The position numbers were made by a program, and so were the translations under genes. Below the pieces are notes generated by a model. That model did not search any database and was not told the origin of the DNA. It saw nothing but the letters and a program-made list of their open reading frames with translations. A stretch of DNA of 64,000 bases from positions 62,001 to 126,000 of the forward strand of contig JADZEW010000021.1 in the NCBI GenBank assembly GCA_020850325.1, in the 5' to 3' direction. Of the stretch, positions 9,019 to 18,933 are shown one piece after another (the stretch's first letter is position 1; each line of letters begins with the position of its first letter). This DNA comes from Methanoregulaceae archaeon. GTDB lineage: Bacteria > Armatimonadota > Fimbriimonadia > Fimbriimonadales > Fimbriimonadaceae.

Positions 9019-10125
9019 GTGTTTGTTCAACTCGGTAAGCTCATCGCCATGCGCGCTGAATCGCTGGAGTTTCTCAAAGAAATCGTCAACACGCCGTCGC
9101 CTTCGGGCTATGAAGAGTACGCCGCCGAGGTGTATCGCGGCTACTGCAAGGACTTCGCCGACAAGATCCACACCGACGTTCACGGCAACGTGTGGGCGAT
9201 CCTCAATCCGGAAGCCGAGCACAAGATCATGCTCGCCGGACACATGGACGAGATTGGGTTCATCGTCCACTACATCGACGATGCCGGCATGCTGTACTTC
9301 AGCACGATTGGCGGCCACGACAGCGCGATCATCGTGGGACAGCGCGTATGGGTCCATGGCAAGGAGCGCGTCGCTGGCGTCATCGGACGCAAGGCGATCC
9401 ACCTGCTCGAGGACGATGAGCGAAAGAAGAAGCCCGAGGTCAAGGACTACTGGATCGACATCGGCGCATCCAGCAAGGCAGAGGCTGAAGCGCTGGTTTC
9501 GCTTGGCGATGTCGCCACCTACCAGTGGGAGTTTCAGATGTTGCTCGGCGACCGAGCCGTCGCTCGGGGCTTTGACAACAAAATGGGTTCATTCATCGTC
9601 GCCGAAGCGCTGCGACTGCTCAAGGAAGAAGGCGGCCTCGATCCGAATGTGGGCGTTTACGCAGTCGCCACCGTGCAAGAAGAGATTGGCCTGCGCGGCG
9701 CGAAGACCTCGGCTTACGGCATCGCTCCCCAGAGCGGCTTGGCCGTCGACGTGAACCACGCGATCGACTATCCCGGCCTGAGTAAGTCGCGGTACGGGCA
9801 GCTCGATGTGGGCAAGGGGCCGAGCGTCATGCGCGGGGCTAACGCCAACCCGATCGTGTTCAAGACGATTTGCGAAGCGGGCAACGAGGACGGCATTCCC
9901 TACCAGGTGGATGTTGCCCCTGGCGGAACCGGCACGGACGGCAACGCGATGCAGCTCAACCGCGACGGCATGGCGGTGGGCATCCTCGGCGTGGCTCTGC
10001 GATACATGCACACCCCGTGCGAGTTGCTGTCGTTGACCGACGTCGAGAACTGTGCGCGACTGATGGCGGCGTATTGCAAGCGCGTGAAGCCGGATACCGA
10101 CTTCACGCCCCGCGTCGTGCGCTAG
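9019..10125 (+). CDS. M42-family metallopeptidase (glutamyl aminopeptidase type)
   Basis: A 368-residue cytosolic aminopeptidase of the M42 family, which forms dodecameric shells that trim peptides. The co-catalytic metal ligands are visible in order: AGHMDEIGF (His), RGFDNKMG (bridging Asp), VQEEIGLRGA (catalytic and ligand Glu), LAVDVNHA (Asp) and YMHTPCE (His). I chose the GTG at 9019 because GGAGG lies four bases before it and a promoter lies just upstream. The ATG at 9049 (MRAESLEFL) is an alternative that removes ten residues. The stop shares a CTAG palindrome with the convergent RtcB gene. Confidence 0.88.
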   Translation: MFVQLGKLIAMRAESLEFLKEIVNTPSPSGYEEYAAEVYRGYCKDFADKIHTDVHGNVWAILNPEAEHKIMLAGHMDEIGFIVHYIDDAGMLYFSTIGGHDSAIIVGQRVWVHGKERVAGVIGRKAIHLLEDDERKKKPEVKDYWIDIGASSKAEAEALVSLGDVATYQWEFQMLLGDRAVARGFDNKMGSFIVAEALRLLKEEGGLDPNVGVYAVATVQEEIGLRGAKTSAYGIAPQSGLAVDVNHAIDYPGLSKSRYGQLDVGKGPSVMRGANANPIVFKTICEAGNEDGIPYQVDVAPGGTGTDGNAMQLNRDGMAVGILGVALRYMHTPCELLSLTDVENCARLMAAYCKRVKPDTDFTPRVVR

Positions 10126-11285
10126 TCTTTGAACGGGTCGAACACGTCCGCTCCCGCCATGGCGACCCCGATCGGGGTCAACGTATGCAAGATCTCGATC
10201 GAGTCGGCGTGGTGGGCGAGCACCTCAGGCAGCCGCTTGTAAGCGTGCATCGATTCGTCCACGTCGCCGCCCTTGAGCACGACGCGGGCGTCTTCGATCG
10301 CGCGCTGCATCGCCTTCACCGACACCCGCCCTGAGATGCCCTTCTTGGGATCGCCCTTGGCGGCGCGGCGGCTCATCACGCGTCCGGCACCGTGGACGGT
10401 CGAGCAGAGCGTGTGCGCGTTCTGCTCGCTTTCCTTGCCGCGCAGGATCACCGCCGGCTCCGCCATCGAGCCCCCGACGAAGCCAAGCTGCCCCGGAAAC
10501 GCAGGCGTCGCGCCCTTCCGCACCACCCACAAATCCTCGCCGCCGTGAGTCTCGCTCCAGCAATAGTTGTGGTGGTTGTGGATCTCCTCGACGATCTTGC
10601 CGCCGATGATCTTAGCCACCCGTTCGCACACCCAGTCACGACCCGCGTAGGCGTATTGCCCGGCGATATCCATCGCGACGAGGTACTCCTCTCCAGCATC
10701 GGAGCGCGCGTGGAGCGTGGCAATGCCGTCCTCCAGCTGGCCCTTGGCCGCCGAGATGTCGATGTACTCGCTGGCGATGGTGTGGCCGAGGCCCCGCGAA
10801 CCGAAGTGCACGCCGATCCAGACCTGGTCGGCCTCATCGACGAAGATGTCGACGTAGTGGTTGCCGCCGCCGACGGTGCCAAGTTGGTCGCGCGCCTTGT
10901 CGTAGGTTCGCTTGAGCACCGGGATGGTCTGCCAAGCATCGTTCTCGAAGAGCGGGTGATCGACCGGCTCCGGGTTCTTCCGCGCGAGCCCGAACGAGAT
11001 CTTCTTGGCGACCTCTTCCATGATTCGGTGGATGTGCGCCCGAACCTTGCGGGCGGGCACGTCGAGCCGCACCGCCTTGTTGCCGCAGCCAATGTCGTAG
11101 CCCACGCCGGAGGGCGAGACCAACTCGTGATACGCGACCACGCCGCCGATGGGGACGCCGAATCCGAGATGATGGTCGGCGAGTAGGGCGACGTGGGCGG
11201 CAAGGCGCCGCGCGTTCTTGATTTGTTCGAGCGCGCCCTGATCTACGGGGTCGCCAAACACGGGAATGCCGTCCAGTATCTGCAT
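10122..11285 (-). CDS. rtcB: RtcB-family RNA ligase homologue
   Basis: A 387-residue RtcB-like protein. RtcB joins RNA 2',3'-cyclic phosphate or 3'-phosphate ends to 5'-OH ends using GTP and Mn2+. Motifs seen are ADHHLGFGVPIGGV, DIGCGNKAVRLD (metal-binding Cys), GTVGGGNHYVD, HFGSRGLGH, and STVHGAGRVMSR with the His that is guanylylated. Several positions differ from the usual wording (CGN rather than CGM; VHGAGR rather than CHGAGR), placing it in a divergent branch. The start is secure: GGAGGTGA lies five bases before the ATG at 11285. No archease or RtcR is nearby. Confidence 0.85.
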   Translation of the reverse strand: MQILDGIPVFGDPVDQGALEQIKNARRLAAHVALLADHHLGFGVPIGGVVAYHELVSPSGVGYDIGCGNKAVRLDVPARKVRAHIHRIMEEVAKKISFGLARKNPEPVDHPLFENDAWQTIPVLKRTYDKARDQLGTVGGGNHYVDIFVDEADQVWIGVHFGSRGLGHTIASEYIDISAAKGQLEDGIATLHARSDAGEEYLVAMDIAGQYAYAGRDWVCERVAKIIGGKIVEEIHNHHNYCWSETHGGEDLWVVRKGATPAFPGQLGFVGGSMAEPAVILRGKESEQNAHTLCSTVHGAGRVMSRRAAKGDPKKGISGRVSVKAMQRAIEDARVVLKGGDVDESMHAYKRLPEVLAHHADSIEILHTLTPIGVAMAGADVFDPFKD

Positions 11286-11371
11286 GGGATTCACCTCCTC
11301 CGCGCCTCGCGCGAGGGTGGGGACGTGTTTAGACGTGCCAGGCGGGGAGTGGGTTCCAGGGCTTGATTTCC

Positions 11372-11393
11372 GAGAGTGGGACGTGTCACTCTC
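11372..11393. promoter_or_regulatory. Operator-like inverted repeat before vapB remnant
   Basis: GAGAGTG and CACTCTC form perfect 7-bp arms around an 8-base spacer, ending five bases before the ATG of the vapB remnant. VapB-type antitoxins bind such palindromes to repress their own operon, so this is plausibly a surviving operator. Confidence 0.5.
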
Positions 11394-11398
11394 CACAC

Positions 11399-11476
11399 AT
11401 GGCGACCAATCTGAACCTAGACGACGAGCTGATTCGCGAGGTCTTCGAACTGTGCGGCTGCCCACCAATTCTCTGA
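11399..11476 (+). pseudogene. Truncated VapB-type antitoxin remnant
   Basis: A 25-codon frame that begins MATNLNLDDELIREVFELCG and then stops. The first 20 residues match the N-terminal strand and helix of the VapB/DUF2191 ribbon-helix-helix antitoxins, which normally run about 60-70 residues and continue with a GxxxKREAV-like helix. No VapC PIN-domain gene follows. It appears to be the 5' end of a toxin-antitoxin operon whose rest has been lost. The recognition is from memory of the family, and the piece is short. Confidence 0.55.
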
Positions 11477-11486
11477 GCGACCTCAT

Positions 11487-11687
11487 ATGAAACACAAACT
11501 CTTTCTCGAAGATCTAAAAGAGGACTCTCGGAACGTAATCCTACTCCTACTTCTTCTAGCTTCTCTAATCATGTACTTTCTCTTAGTTGACAATCCTGTA
11601 GGAAAGCGCAATCCAGAACCTGTCTCTTATGAAACTTCAACACCAGCGAAGTACAGAGACAGCGGCATCGTAACTGCACCTCAATAG
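11487..11687 (+). CDS. Putative small single-pass membrane protein
   Basis: A 66-residue frame with one strong transmembrane helix (about residues 17-33, VILLLLLLASLIMYFLL) and a polar C-terminal tail. The stretch 11480-11760 is visibly richer in A/T than its surroundings. No ribosome binding site is obvious, and I do not recognise a homologue. It could be a real small protein, a recently acquired fragment, or a chance frame. It directly follows the vapB remnant, so the region looks like a site of gene loss and insertion. Confidence 0.35.
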   Translation: MKHKLFLEDLKEDSRNVILLLLLLASLIMYFLLVDNPVGKRNPEPVSYETSTPAKYRDSGIVTAPQ

Positions 11688-11870
11688 TAGTCTTTCTGTT
11701 TCTTATGGCCGCGGAGTTGTTCACCGAATGCAGGTCGAAAGGAATCCAAGGTTCGAACACTGACTTCCTGCTGTGCCCCTAGTGTTTCGGCGAGCGATGC
11801 CGATCTTCCCGCTTGACCGAGACTTTAGCGCCTTTGGCCGAGTGTTGCCAATCCGGCTCTGTCGCGACTT
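11688..11870. other. Intergenic region without recognised features
   Basis: A relatively AT-rich gap between the small membrane ORF and the end of the fused spermidine synthase gene. I see no tRNA, clear terminator or conserved frame in it. Confidence 0.5.
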
Positions 11871-14030
11871 CTAGTCCTCGGCCCTGCCCCAGACGTCCAG
11901 CAAGTTCGACCGATCATCCGTCCAAGCTGGCAGCCGTTCCAGTTGATCGACCGGTTCAAAGAGCGACGTCCGCGGCACGGCCCTCCGCAGCTGATCCTCG
12001 GTACGCGCCATGAAGAACCACTGCGATGGCTCCTTGCCTTGTTCACGCTCTTCGTCGAGGACGGGTTGGTCGCTGGCGTAACGACCCGCCAGTCCAAGCT
12101 CCTCACAAGCACCGACGAGCACCTTGCTCAAGGTCAGATAACGGTTTGAAATATGAAACGCGAGCACCCCCTCGGGCGCGAGCACGCGCAAGTAGAGTTC
12201 GATGGCTTCCTTCGTGAGCAGATGCACCGGGATGGCATCGCTGGAGAACGCATCGAGCACGATGATGTCGTATCCGGCGTCCTTGGCCGCGCCGAGCATG
12301 ATTCGGGCGTCGCCTTCGATAAAGGTCAACTCGGCCGCCGACGACGAGAGGAAAGTGAATAGCTTGGGATCGCGAGCGACGTCGATCACGACCGGGTCAA
12401 TCTCATAGCACTCGTAGAGATCCCCAGGCTGGCCGTAGGCGGCAAGCGAACCGACTCCGAGACCCACCAGCGCAACTCGTAGGTCACCGTCCCTGCCTGC
12501 CCGCATCTGGAAGACCTGGCCGACCGGTCCCGTTGGGTGGTAGTAGGTCAAGGGCGTCCCGGGATCGGACTTGGACTGGCGCCCGTGGATCGTGACGCCA
12601 TGCACGAGGCTGCGGAACTTGCCGTCCGGCGTGTCGATCACCCGGTGGATGCCGAAGAAACTCCGCTCGGTGTACACGATCTTGCCCCCGGCGGAAAGGC
12701 CGAACTGGCCGATCACGAACAAGAATCCGGCAAAGGCCATCGCATAGCGGAGTGGCCGGTCGATGGCGAGAAAGGCGAGGATGATCGGCAAGCCATACGC
12801 GATCCCCGTACGCAGCGGCCCCGGCTCCCAGCCGATGGCTCCCGCAGTCAGCGTCAGCGCGAGCGTGAGCAACCCGACCGCGAGACCGATGGAGGCATCC
12901 CCTCGCGACCGCTCACCGGGACGCAGCAACAGGAAGGCAACCAGCGCGATCGGATACTCCCAAGCGATCGGGAATACAGTCGGTGCAAGCAAGGCATTGA
13001 AGCTGCCGCCGAGCACTCCGCCGATCGAAAGGAACAAGTAGAACTCGGTGAGATGGGCCGCCGAGGGACGGTTCGCCGCGAGTTCGCCGTGACAGGCTAG
13101 TCCCGCGATCACGAACACCGCAAGATGGATGATCGCAAGAGGGAAGAATGGCTCGGTGGCTTCGAGGGCTAAGACGAGGGTCAGCGGCACGAGCAGGAAC
13201 GCACCGAACCGGTACAGACCTGCGTACGCCAGAGACCGCCCCCGTCGAAAAGCGGCGATGAATGTGACGAGATACAAACTGAGCGGGATCACCCATAGCA
13301 GCGGGATGGCCGCCAAGTTGGTGGTGAGGAAGCTCGTCACGCCCAGAAGCAAACTCGAAGGCACCGCAGCCAGCGCGATCCAGCGTAGCCGGGTCTTCGT
13401 ATCCGGCCGATCTGACTCAGAGGCGGCGCTGGCTTCGGCGCGGCCCCCGTAGCGCGCGCAAACGAGCACCAGCACAACGAGTCCGGTGAAGCCCAGAGCC
13501 CAGAACCGAAGCTGCCCAACCAGCGCCAGTTGCCGCTCGATGAGGAACGGGTAGCTGAGCAGTCCCGCCAGGCTCCCGGCGTTGCTCGCCGCGTAGAGGA
13601 AGAAAGGATCGCGGGCATCGGGATCGTTGGTCTGGGCAAACCACCGCTGTAGCAGCGGCGCGCCGGTCGACACCATGAGGTAGGGCAGTCCCACCGTCAG
13701 TGAAAGGATGGCGAGCACGCCCAGAGCCGGTGGCCCGGCCGAACCGGCCTCGGGGCGAAATCGGGAGAGATCCAAGCCCCATGCGACCGCGCCGGCAAGC
13801 AGGAGCAGAGTCGCGTGGACGCCAACTAGGGCCCGCTCGCCGATCCAGCGGGGCAGGTAGTTCGCGTAGGCGTAGCCGAGCAGCAGCAGGAGTTGGAAGA
13901 ACACCAGGGACACTCCCCACACCGCCGGAGCACCGCCGAATGTCGGCAGCACCATCTTCGCCGCCATGGGCTGGATGAGGAAGAGCAGAAACGAGCCCGC
14001 AAAGATCGCCAGGGTGAAGAGTGCGCGCAC
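11871..14030 (-). CDS. Fused membrane protein/spermidine synthase-like protein
   Basis: A 719-residue protein. About residues 1-450 form a dozen or more hydrophobic helices. The C-terminal 250 residues form a spermidine-synthase-like Rossmann domain: VALVGLGVGSLAAYG (nucleotide loop), YEIDPVVIDVA (acidic residue that binds ribose), and LDAFSSDAIPVHLLT in the catalytic loop. Such fusions are known widely, but their reaction is not settled; polyamine synthesis is not proven. The start is GTG at 14030 (MRALFTLAIFAG), with TAAAGT nine bases upstream predicting a near-leaderless message. Confidence 0.85.
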   Translation of the reverse strand: MRALFTLAIFAGSFLLFLIQPMAAKMVLPTFGGAPAVWGVSLVFFQLLLLLGYAYANYLPRWIGERALVGVHATLLLLAGAVAWGLDLSRFRPEAGSAGPPALGVLAILSLTVGLPYLMVSTGAPLLQRWFAQTNDPDARDPFFLYAASNAGSLAGLLSYPFLIERQLALVGQLRFWALGFTGLVVLVLVCARYGGRAEASAASESDRPDTKTRLRWIALAAVPSSLLLGVTSFLTTNLAAIPLLWVIPLSLYLVTFIAAFRRGRSLAYAGLYRFGAFLLVPLTLVLALEATEPFFPLAIIHLAVFVIAGLACHGELAANRPSAAHLTEFYLFLSIGGVLGGSFNALLAPTVFPIAWEYPIALVAFLLLRPGERSRGDASIGLAVGLLTLALTLTAGAIGWEPGPLRTGIAYGLPIILAFLAIDRPLRYAMAFAGFLFVIGQFGLSAGGKIVYTERSFFGIHRVIDTPDGKFRSLVHGVTIHGRQSKSDPGTPLTYYHPTGPVGQVFQMRAGRDGDLRVALVGLGVGSLAAYGQPGDLYECYEIDPVVIDVARDPKLFTFLSSSAAELTFIEGDARIMLGAAKDAGYDIIVLDAFSSDAIPVHLLTKEAIELYLRVLAPEGVLAFHISNRYLTLSKVLVGACEELGLAGRYASDQPVLDEEREQGKEPSQWFFMARTEDQLRRAVPRTSLFEPVDQLERLPAWTDDRSNLLDVWGRAED

Positions 14031-14059
14031 CGCTCGGAGACTTTACCGCGAAGGTCCCC

Positions 14060-15538
14060 TCAGCAGAACTGGAACTCCGGCGTGCCGAACATCAGCCGAC
14101 AGACGGCTCGTGCCGTCGGACCCGCATTCGCGATCGTAATCCTCCCACCGCTTGCTGCCTCAGCTGCCTCGATCAGCACCTTCTCTTGCTTGGGGTCCAC
14201 CTGAACATCGAACACCGAGGCGAGCTTCCGAACGACGTCAGCCATCGAATCCTGCGCACCGAACAGGCTGTCCGCGCGGAAGGCGACCGAGGGTGCTCGT
14301 CCGCCGCCCACGTTTCCGCCGATGTTGGTCGCCGTCGCGGCGGGAGGCGCCCCGATGAAGAGGAAGTCTGCCCACTTGATCCGCTCGACCATGGTCGCCG
14401 TCGTGAGCCAGGCCGAACCCGGTTTCCAACCCGAGACATCGGGCGGATACATGAGCTCCATGCCCATGGCCTTTGAACCCAGGCGTGTCGCAAAGGCCGA
14501 TGCCAACGATGCCACAAGGTTCACATTGAGTCCAGTCTCTTCATTGATGCGAGGGTTCTCCAAACCGAGCCGGATCCGCTCGGCAGCGGTTGCTCCGGCC
14601 CCCAACTGGCGCGCCGTCGAAACGACAAAGTCGATCGGGTGTTTGATCAAGCCGCGCCGTGTTCGCTCCGAGCGAAACTCTGGGGCCATTGCGATCGCAC
14701 GCACGAGCGATTTGATGTTCAGATCCGAGTCGCGGAAGGCCTTGGCCAATCGTTCGACGAGCGCGGGCTCTGGGTTCGGAGAGGCGAACCACTCCCACAT
14801 CTTCGCCGCGATGAAGCGCGCCGTTTGAGGCTGGGAGCAGAGGTGGTCTATGACGTCGTCGCCATTGAGGTTGCCCTTCTTGCCGAGCACGGTCTTCTCG
14901 CCGTCATCATGTCGAGACGGCGTGAACACAAAACGATCCACGCGGCGTGGAGCTTGGTCGTTGATCCGGGCGCGCACGCCGTATCCCCAGCCCGTAAAGG
15001 CGCGCGAAGCTTCCTGAACATCTTCCTCGGTGTAGTGTCCGATGCCGAGCGTGAACAACTCCATCAACTCGCGGGCAAAGTTTTCGTTAGGCTTGCCTTT
15101 GACATTCTCTTGGTTGTCCAACCAGTAGATCATCGCCGGATCCCGGCTGATCGCCAGCACGAGTTCCCGGAAGTTGCCCAGCGCATGTGAGCGCAGCGTA
15201 GAGACGTGGTTGTTGAAGACGAAGGCGTTCTCGACCTTCTGCGCGCTCGTCGCGAAGTGGTTGTGCCAGAAGAGCGTCAGCTTCTCTTCTACTGGGCGCT
15301 GGGTCGCGAGGAGTCGGTAGTACCAGAGCCCTTGCATGACGCGCAGGTTGACCGTGCCCTGCTTGTTGGCAAAGTCCTGAGGATTCACTTCGACTTCGGG
15401 CAAGCTCTCAAAGTTCAGCAGCTTGTCGACGGCCTGTTCATAGGTGCCTGAGCCGTAATAGTCGAGTTCTTGCTCGCTGGCTCCAAGTCCAAACCGCCGT
15501 AGGAGATGGGCGATATCGGCTTGCGTCTGCGCGTTCAT
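14060..15538 (-). CDS. DUF1800 domain protein
   Basis: A 492-residue protein of the DUF1800 family. Typical markers are [16 protein letters not shown] near the N-terminus, [10 protein letters not shown] (about residue 100), [13 protein letters not shown] and ASRAFTGW. These proteins often pair with a DUF1501 protein, but none is in this window. No clear signal peptide is seen at this start. The ATG at 15538 gives the family-like beginning, and a start at 15565 would add nine residues; neither has a good ribosome binding site. The function is unknown. Confidence 0.82.
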   Translation of the reverse strand: MNAQTQADIAHLLRRFGLGASEQELDYYGSGTYEQAVDKLLNFESLPEVEVNPQDFANKQGTVNLRVMQGLWYYRLLATQRPVEEKLTLFWHNHFATSAQKVENAFVFNNHVSTLRSHALGNFRELVLAISRDPAMIYWLDNQENVKGKPNENFARELMELFTLGIGHYTEEDVQEASRAFTGWGYGVRARINDQAPRRVDRFVFTPSRHDDGEKTVLGKKGNLNGDDVIDHLCSQPQTARFIAAKMWEWFASPNPEPALVERLAKAFRDSDLNIKSLVRAIAMAPEFRSERTRRGLIKHPIDFVVSTARQLGAGATAAERIRLGLENPRINEETGLNVNLVASLASAFATRLGSKAMGMELMYPPDVSGWKPGSAWLTTATMVERIKWADFLFIGAPPAATATNIGGNVGGGRAPSVAFRADSLFGAQDSMADVVRKLASVFDVQVDPKQEKVLIEAAEAASGGRITIANAGPTARAVCRLMFGTPEFQFC

Positions 15539-15637
15539 GCCGGGTCTGACGGCATGTGTGCCCATTTGTTCAGCCTTGCGCCCGGCTTAACGCTCGCTTC
15601 ACCCAATCCCCGTGAGAATCGGTGCAAACTGGAGCGC

Positions 15638-16384
15638 ATGCGTCGGGCGTTTACGCTGATCGAACTCCTCGTGGTGATCGCGATCATCGCGATCCTGGCG
15701 GCGATTCTCTTTCCGGTCTTTGCGTCCGCGAAGGAAGCGGCCAAGAGAGCATCGTGCCTGAGCAACCAACGCCAACTCGGCATTGCCCTTTCGATGTACA
15801 TGACCGACCACGACGACATGTGCTTCTTCTTCGCGCACTCGGTGGATCTCAGTCGCACCCAGCCCAGCGCACCCTTCGGGGCGACGCGGGAGAACCGATG
15901 GTGGAACCAGATCTTGCCGTACCGCGGGAACAGCCAGGAGATTCTGCGATCGCCGAGCGACCAGGGCCAACTGCCTTGGCCGGGTGAGGACGGTTCGGCC
16001 CCCGACAAGCCCCTCGTCAAGCGATCTTACGTCGCCAACCGAGCCGCCGAAGGGCTCAACCTCAGCGTGGTCGACACCCCAGCCGAAATCGTCGTCATCG
16101 CGATCAAGGGTGCGATCTACGATGATTCGTGGTTTGAGCCGCCCAAGAACCTTTACAACAAGATCAGCGGCGGCGTGGATCTGGGCCAGCCTGTGCTAGC
16201 GATGGAACTCCAGAAGAAGGGCAGCAACGCGACGTTCTTCGACGGCCACGCGAAGTGGATAGGCAAGGGCGCCTGGCTAAGCGACGCGTGCGGGCTGCCC
16301 TATTCGGGCGTACAACTGATGCGCGACTATCCGATCCCGCTCGTTCCGGGACGGACGCCGTGGCACGCCAACTGTCCCGAGTAG
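15638..16384 (+). CDS. Prepilin-like protein (DUF1559-like)
   Basis: A 248-residue protein starting [19 protein letters not shown], so the leader before the F is only four residues long (MRRA), with A rather than the usual G before the cleavage site. The Cys in [23 protein letters not shown] and the C-terminal FFDGHAKW place it among the Armatimonadota/Planctomycetota prepilin-like secreted proteins. GGAG lies three bases before the ATG. It ends exactly where the convergent zinc-ribbon gene ends, with no base between the stop codons. It is a solitary gene without assembly partners. Confidence 0.87.
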   Translation: MRRAFTLIELLVVIAIIAILAAILFPVFASAKEAAKRASCLSNQRQLGIALSMYMTDHDDMCFFFAHSVDLSRTQPSAPFGATRENRWWNQILPYRGNSQEILRSPSDQGQLPWPGEDGSAPDKPLVKRSYVANRAAEGLNLSVVDTPAEIVVIAIKGAIYDDSWFEPPKNLYNKISGGVDLGQPVLAMELQKKGSNATFFDGHAKWIGKGAWLSDACGLPYSGVQLMRDYPIPLVPGRTPWHANCPE

Positions 16385-17497
16385 TCAGGGTTCTGACCCG
16401 CCGCCGCGAGCCGCATCATCCGAGGGCGGATTGCCGCTGGTGTCGGGAGGAATGCTGTTCGTGGGGTCCGTGGGCGGAGCTACCGGGTCGGTCACCGGAG
16501 CAACTGGCGTCGGCATCCGGTAGCCCAACAGAACTTCGACGAGCAAAGCTTCGTTGAGCACATCAAACGCCGGGTCGAGCGTCCGGTTGTAGGTTTCCCG
16601 GTTCACCGATTGGGTCATTGTGCGGTCGCCATCTTTGACGGTGAGTTCCACCTGGGGAGCCCCAGACACCAGGTCAAACGCCTTGCGAACGACCTTGGCC
16701 CGCAAGGGCCACTCGCCGTCCGAGGCTTCGACCAGGAGCGTAATCCGAACATCGCGATCATTGGTGCCGACCTCGGCTAAGGGAACTCGCCGGGGGTCCA
16801 GCGCCAAAGCTTGGCACAGCTGGCTCAGAAGTTCGGGATCTGACTCGTAGACCGGAGTGGCGGATTCGGGCGTTTGCGCTGCTGCCTGATTCGGGTCCAT
16901 CGGCTTCGCCCCGGTGTCTTCTTGACCCTGAACCACGAGAGGTCGATTCGGATCATCCCCTTTGCCGGCATTGTTGACCATCATCGCGCCCGCGATTCCA
17001 AAGGCGACGACGATCAGCGTCACCAGGGCAATGAGCACGTAGGGCGGTTTCTTTGCGGGAATACCAAGATTCTCGACTGTCGTTTGAGTCTGCCTCTCGC
17101 TCAGCTTGGCCCGGACTGCGGCAAGCTTCTCCTGGTTCTCTTTCGAGTCGGGGAGGATGTCCAGCGCCAGTTCATACCATTCGACGGCTTGCTCGAGAGT
17201 GCCCCTCTCGACCGAGATATCGCCGAGCAGGGTGTTGGCCGATGCGTTGTTGGGGAAGCGGCGCAGGATCGCGAGGCAAATATCCTCGGCCGCTTTGAAC
17301 TCCTTGCGCATGCGCAAGACGTTCGCCTTGGCGAGTTCGGGATACACCTCTGCATCGCTGCCGGCAACGCCGGGAGCGTCACTGAGCGGAGCGCCGCACT
17401 CGGTGCAGTACTCGGCATCCGAGGGCATCATCGCGAAACACTTTTCGCAAAGGATGAGATCTCTATGTTCCGGTGCTTCCAAATCCCCCCTCCCCAC
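16385..17497 (-). CDS. Zinc-ribbon/TPR membrane protein
   Basis: A 370-residue protein. An N-terminal zinc ribbon has C17-x2-C20 and C31-x2-C34. TPR-like helices span about 50-125, one transmembrane helix lies about 152-172 ([20 protein letters not shown]), and the C-terminal domain ends in a Pro/Thr/Asp-rich tail. The topology suggests cytosolic N-terminal modules and an external tail. The start at 17497 overlaps the end of dut by 35 bases; a TTG at 17482 after GGAGGGG is an alternative that keeps both cysteine pairs. The role is unknown. Confidence 0.75.
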   Translation of the reverse strand: MGRGDLEAPEHRDLILCEKCFAMMPSDAEYCTECGAPLSDAPGVAGSDAEVYPELAKANVLRMRKEFKAAEDICLAILRRFPNNASANTLLGDISVERGTLEQAVEWYELALDILPDSKENQEKLAAVRAKLSERQTQTTVENLGIPAKKPPYVLIALVTLIVVAFGIAGAMMVNNAGKGDDPNRPLVVQGQEDTGAKPMDPNQAAAQTPESATPVYESDPELLSQLCQALALDPRRVPLAEVGTNDRDVRITLLVEASDGEWPLRAKVVRKAFDLVSGAPQVELTVKDGDRTMTQSVNRETYNRTLDPAFDVLNEALLVEVLLGYRMPTPVAPVTDPVAPPTDPTNSIPPDTSGNPPSDDAARGGGSEP

Positions 17498-17909
17498 GAT
17501 CGGTCGGAAAAGCGGAAACGTCGTCCACTTGGGTGATCACGGCCCGGACGACCGGCGCGATCACGAGTTGGGCGATCCGTTCACCTTTCTTAAGTTTGAC
17601 GTCAGCTTGGCCCCAGTTGATCAAAATGACCCCGATTTCGCCTCGATAGTCGGCGTCGATGGTTCCCGGAGCATTCACCATGCCAATGCCATGTCGGGCC
17701 GCCAGACCCGATCGGGCGCGGACCTGGCCCTCGTATCCGGCGGGGATCACCGCCCGCAGTCCGGTGGGTACGACTCGGCGTTCCCCCGGAGCCAACTCGA
17801 CGTCGACTGCCGCGCAGAGGTCCATCCCGGCGGCGTCGGCGGTTTGGTAGGCGGGCAGGGTCGCACCCTCACCAACTTCAAACCGAACTTCGACGCGGGT
17901 TTCCATCAT
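17463..17909 (-). CDS. dut: dUTP diphosphatase (trimeric dUTPase)
   Basis: A 148-residue homotrimeric dUTPase that hydrolyses dUTP to dUMP and so keeps uracil out of DNA. All five motifs are present: [10 protein letters not shown] (I), [12 protein letters not shown] (II), [12 protein letters not shown] (III), [10 protein letters not shown] (IV) and GEGGFGSTG (V), the last closing over the substrate. The start is one of two adjacent ATGs at 17909/17906. TATGGT lies five bases upstream, a near-leaderless arrangement, and the longer frame reaches into the divergent reductase gene. Confidence 0.95.
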   Translation of the reverse strand: MMETRVEVRFEVGEGATLPAYQTADAAGMDLCAAVDVELAPGERRVVPTGLRAVIPAGYEGQVRARSGLAARHGIGMVNAPGTIDADYRGEIGVILINWGQADVKLKKGERIAQLVIAPVVRAVITQVDDVSAFPTDRGEGGFGSTGT

Positions 17910-17934
17910 TGGGCACCATACCCGCCCGGTGCCC

Positions 17935-17940
17935 CATAAT
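17935..17940 (+). promoter_or_regulatory. -10-like box, leaderless configuration
   Basis: CATAAT lies exactly six bases before the GTG at 17947, the same geometry as in other genes of this window. The first base is not the consensus T and no good -35 is seen, so this is tentative. Confidence 0.4.
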
Positions 17941-17946
17941 TTGGGG

Positions 17947-18933
17947 GTGCGCAAGGATGTGACCGTGATCGGCGGTGGACCGGTCGGACTGTTTGCCGCG
18001 TTTTACGCGGGCCTTCGAGGAATGTCGGTTCGGATTATCGACAGCCTCCCCGAACTTGGCGGCCAGCTAACCGCGCTGTATCCCGAGAAGTACATCTACG
18101 ATATGCCGGGGTTCCCGAAGGTGCTCGCGAAGGAACTCGCCGTCCAGATGGCGGAGCAGGCCCAGATGTTCGGTCCCGAACTGGTTCTCGAAGAAACCGC
18201 CCAAACCCTGACCGAGGACGAAGAGGGCTTCCTGATCGGTACGGGAACCGCGATCTATCCCACGCGGACGGTGATCATCTCGGCGGGAGCGGGAGCCTTC
18301 TCCCCGACCAAGCTCGGGGTTCCACTGGAAGAACAATACGTCGGGCGCGGCCTCTCGTATGGCGTGCGGGAGAAGAGTGTTTTTGCCGGCAAACGGGTCT
18401 TGGTCGTGGGCGGAGGCGATAGCGCGGTCGATTGGTGTCTGAACCTTGAGCCGATCGCCAAAGAGATCACACTCGTGCACCGCCGCGACCAGTTCCGGGC
18501 CCACGAGGAATCGGTGCGCCAGCTCGAGCAGAGTACGGTCGGGATGCGGCTCTGGCAGGTGATCAAGGAGTTGCACGGCGCCGATCAGCTTGAGGCGGTC
18601 ACCATCGAAAACTCGCAGACCAAAGAGCTCGAGCGGGTCGAAACCGACGCCGTCATCGTAAACGTCGGGTTCAAGTCGTCCTTAGGGCCGATCAAGGATT
18701 GGGATCTGCAGATCGAGAAGACCCAGATCGTGGTCAACGATCAGTTCGAGACCAACCGTCCGGGAGTTTTCGCGGTCGGCGATGTCTGCACCTTCCCCAG
18801 CAAGATGAAGCTCATCGCGACCGGCGTCGGTGAGGCGGCCATCGCGGTGGGATTCGCCAAGCTTCGCCTCGATCCCGAGGCGAAGCTCTTTCCGGGCCAC
18901 AGCTCGGATATGGACTTGGGCACACCCAGTTAG
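17947..18933 (+). CDS. Type 2 ferredoxin--NADP(+) reductase
   Basis: A 328-residue flavoprotein resembling thioredoxin reductase but without the CxxC redox pair, as in YumC-type ferredoxin-NADP reductases. The FAD motif [16 protein letters not shown] is at the N-terminus, and the NADP motif [17 protein letters not shown] is central with HRRDQFRA following. [21 protein letters not shown] binds the flavin near the C-terminus. It transfers electrons between NADPH and ferredoxin or flavodoxin in the cytosol. I chose GTG at 17947 over GTG at 17929 because of the CATAAT box. It is divergent from dut, and its stop overlaps that of the convergent prepilin gene by four bases. Confidence 0.9.
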   Translation: MRKDVTVIGGGPVGLFAAFYAGLRGMSVRIIDSLPELGGQLTALYPEKYIYDMPGFPKVLAKELAVQMAEQAQMFGPELVLEETAQTLTEDEEGFLIGTGTAIYPTRTVIISAGAGAFSPTKLGVPLEEQYVGRGLSYGVREKSVFAGKRVLVVGGGDSAVDWCLNLEPIAKEITLVHRRDQFRAHEESVRQLEQSTVGMRLWQVIKELHGADQLEAVTIENSQTKELERVETDAVIVNVGFKSSLGPIKDWDLQIEKTQIVVNDQFETNRPGVFAVGDVCTFPSKMKLIATGVGEAAIAVGFAKLRLDPEAKLFPGHSSDMDLGTPS

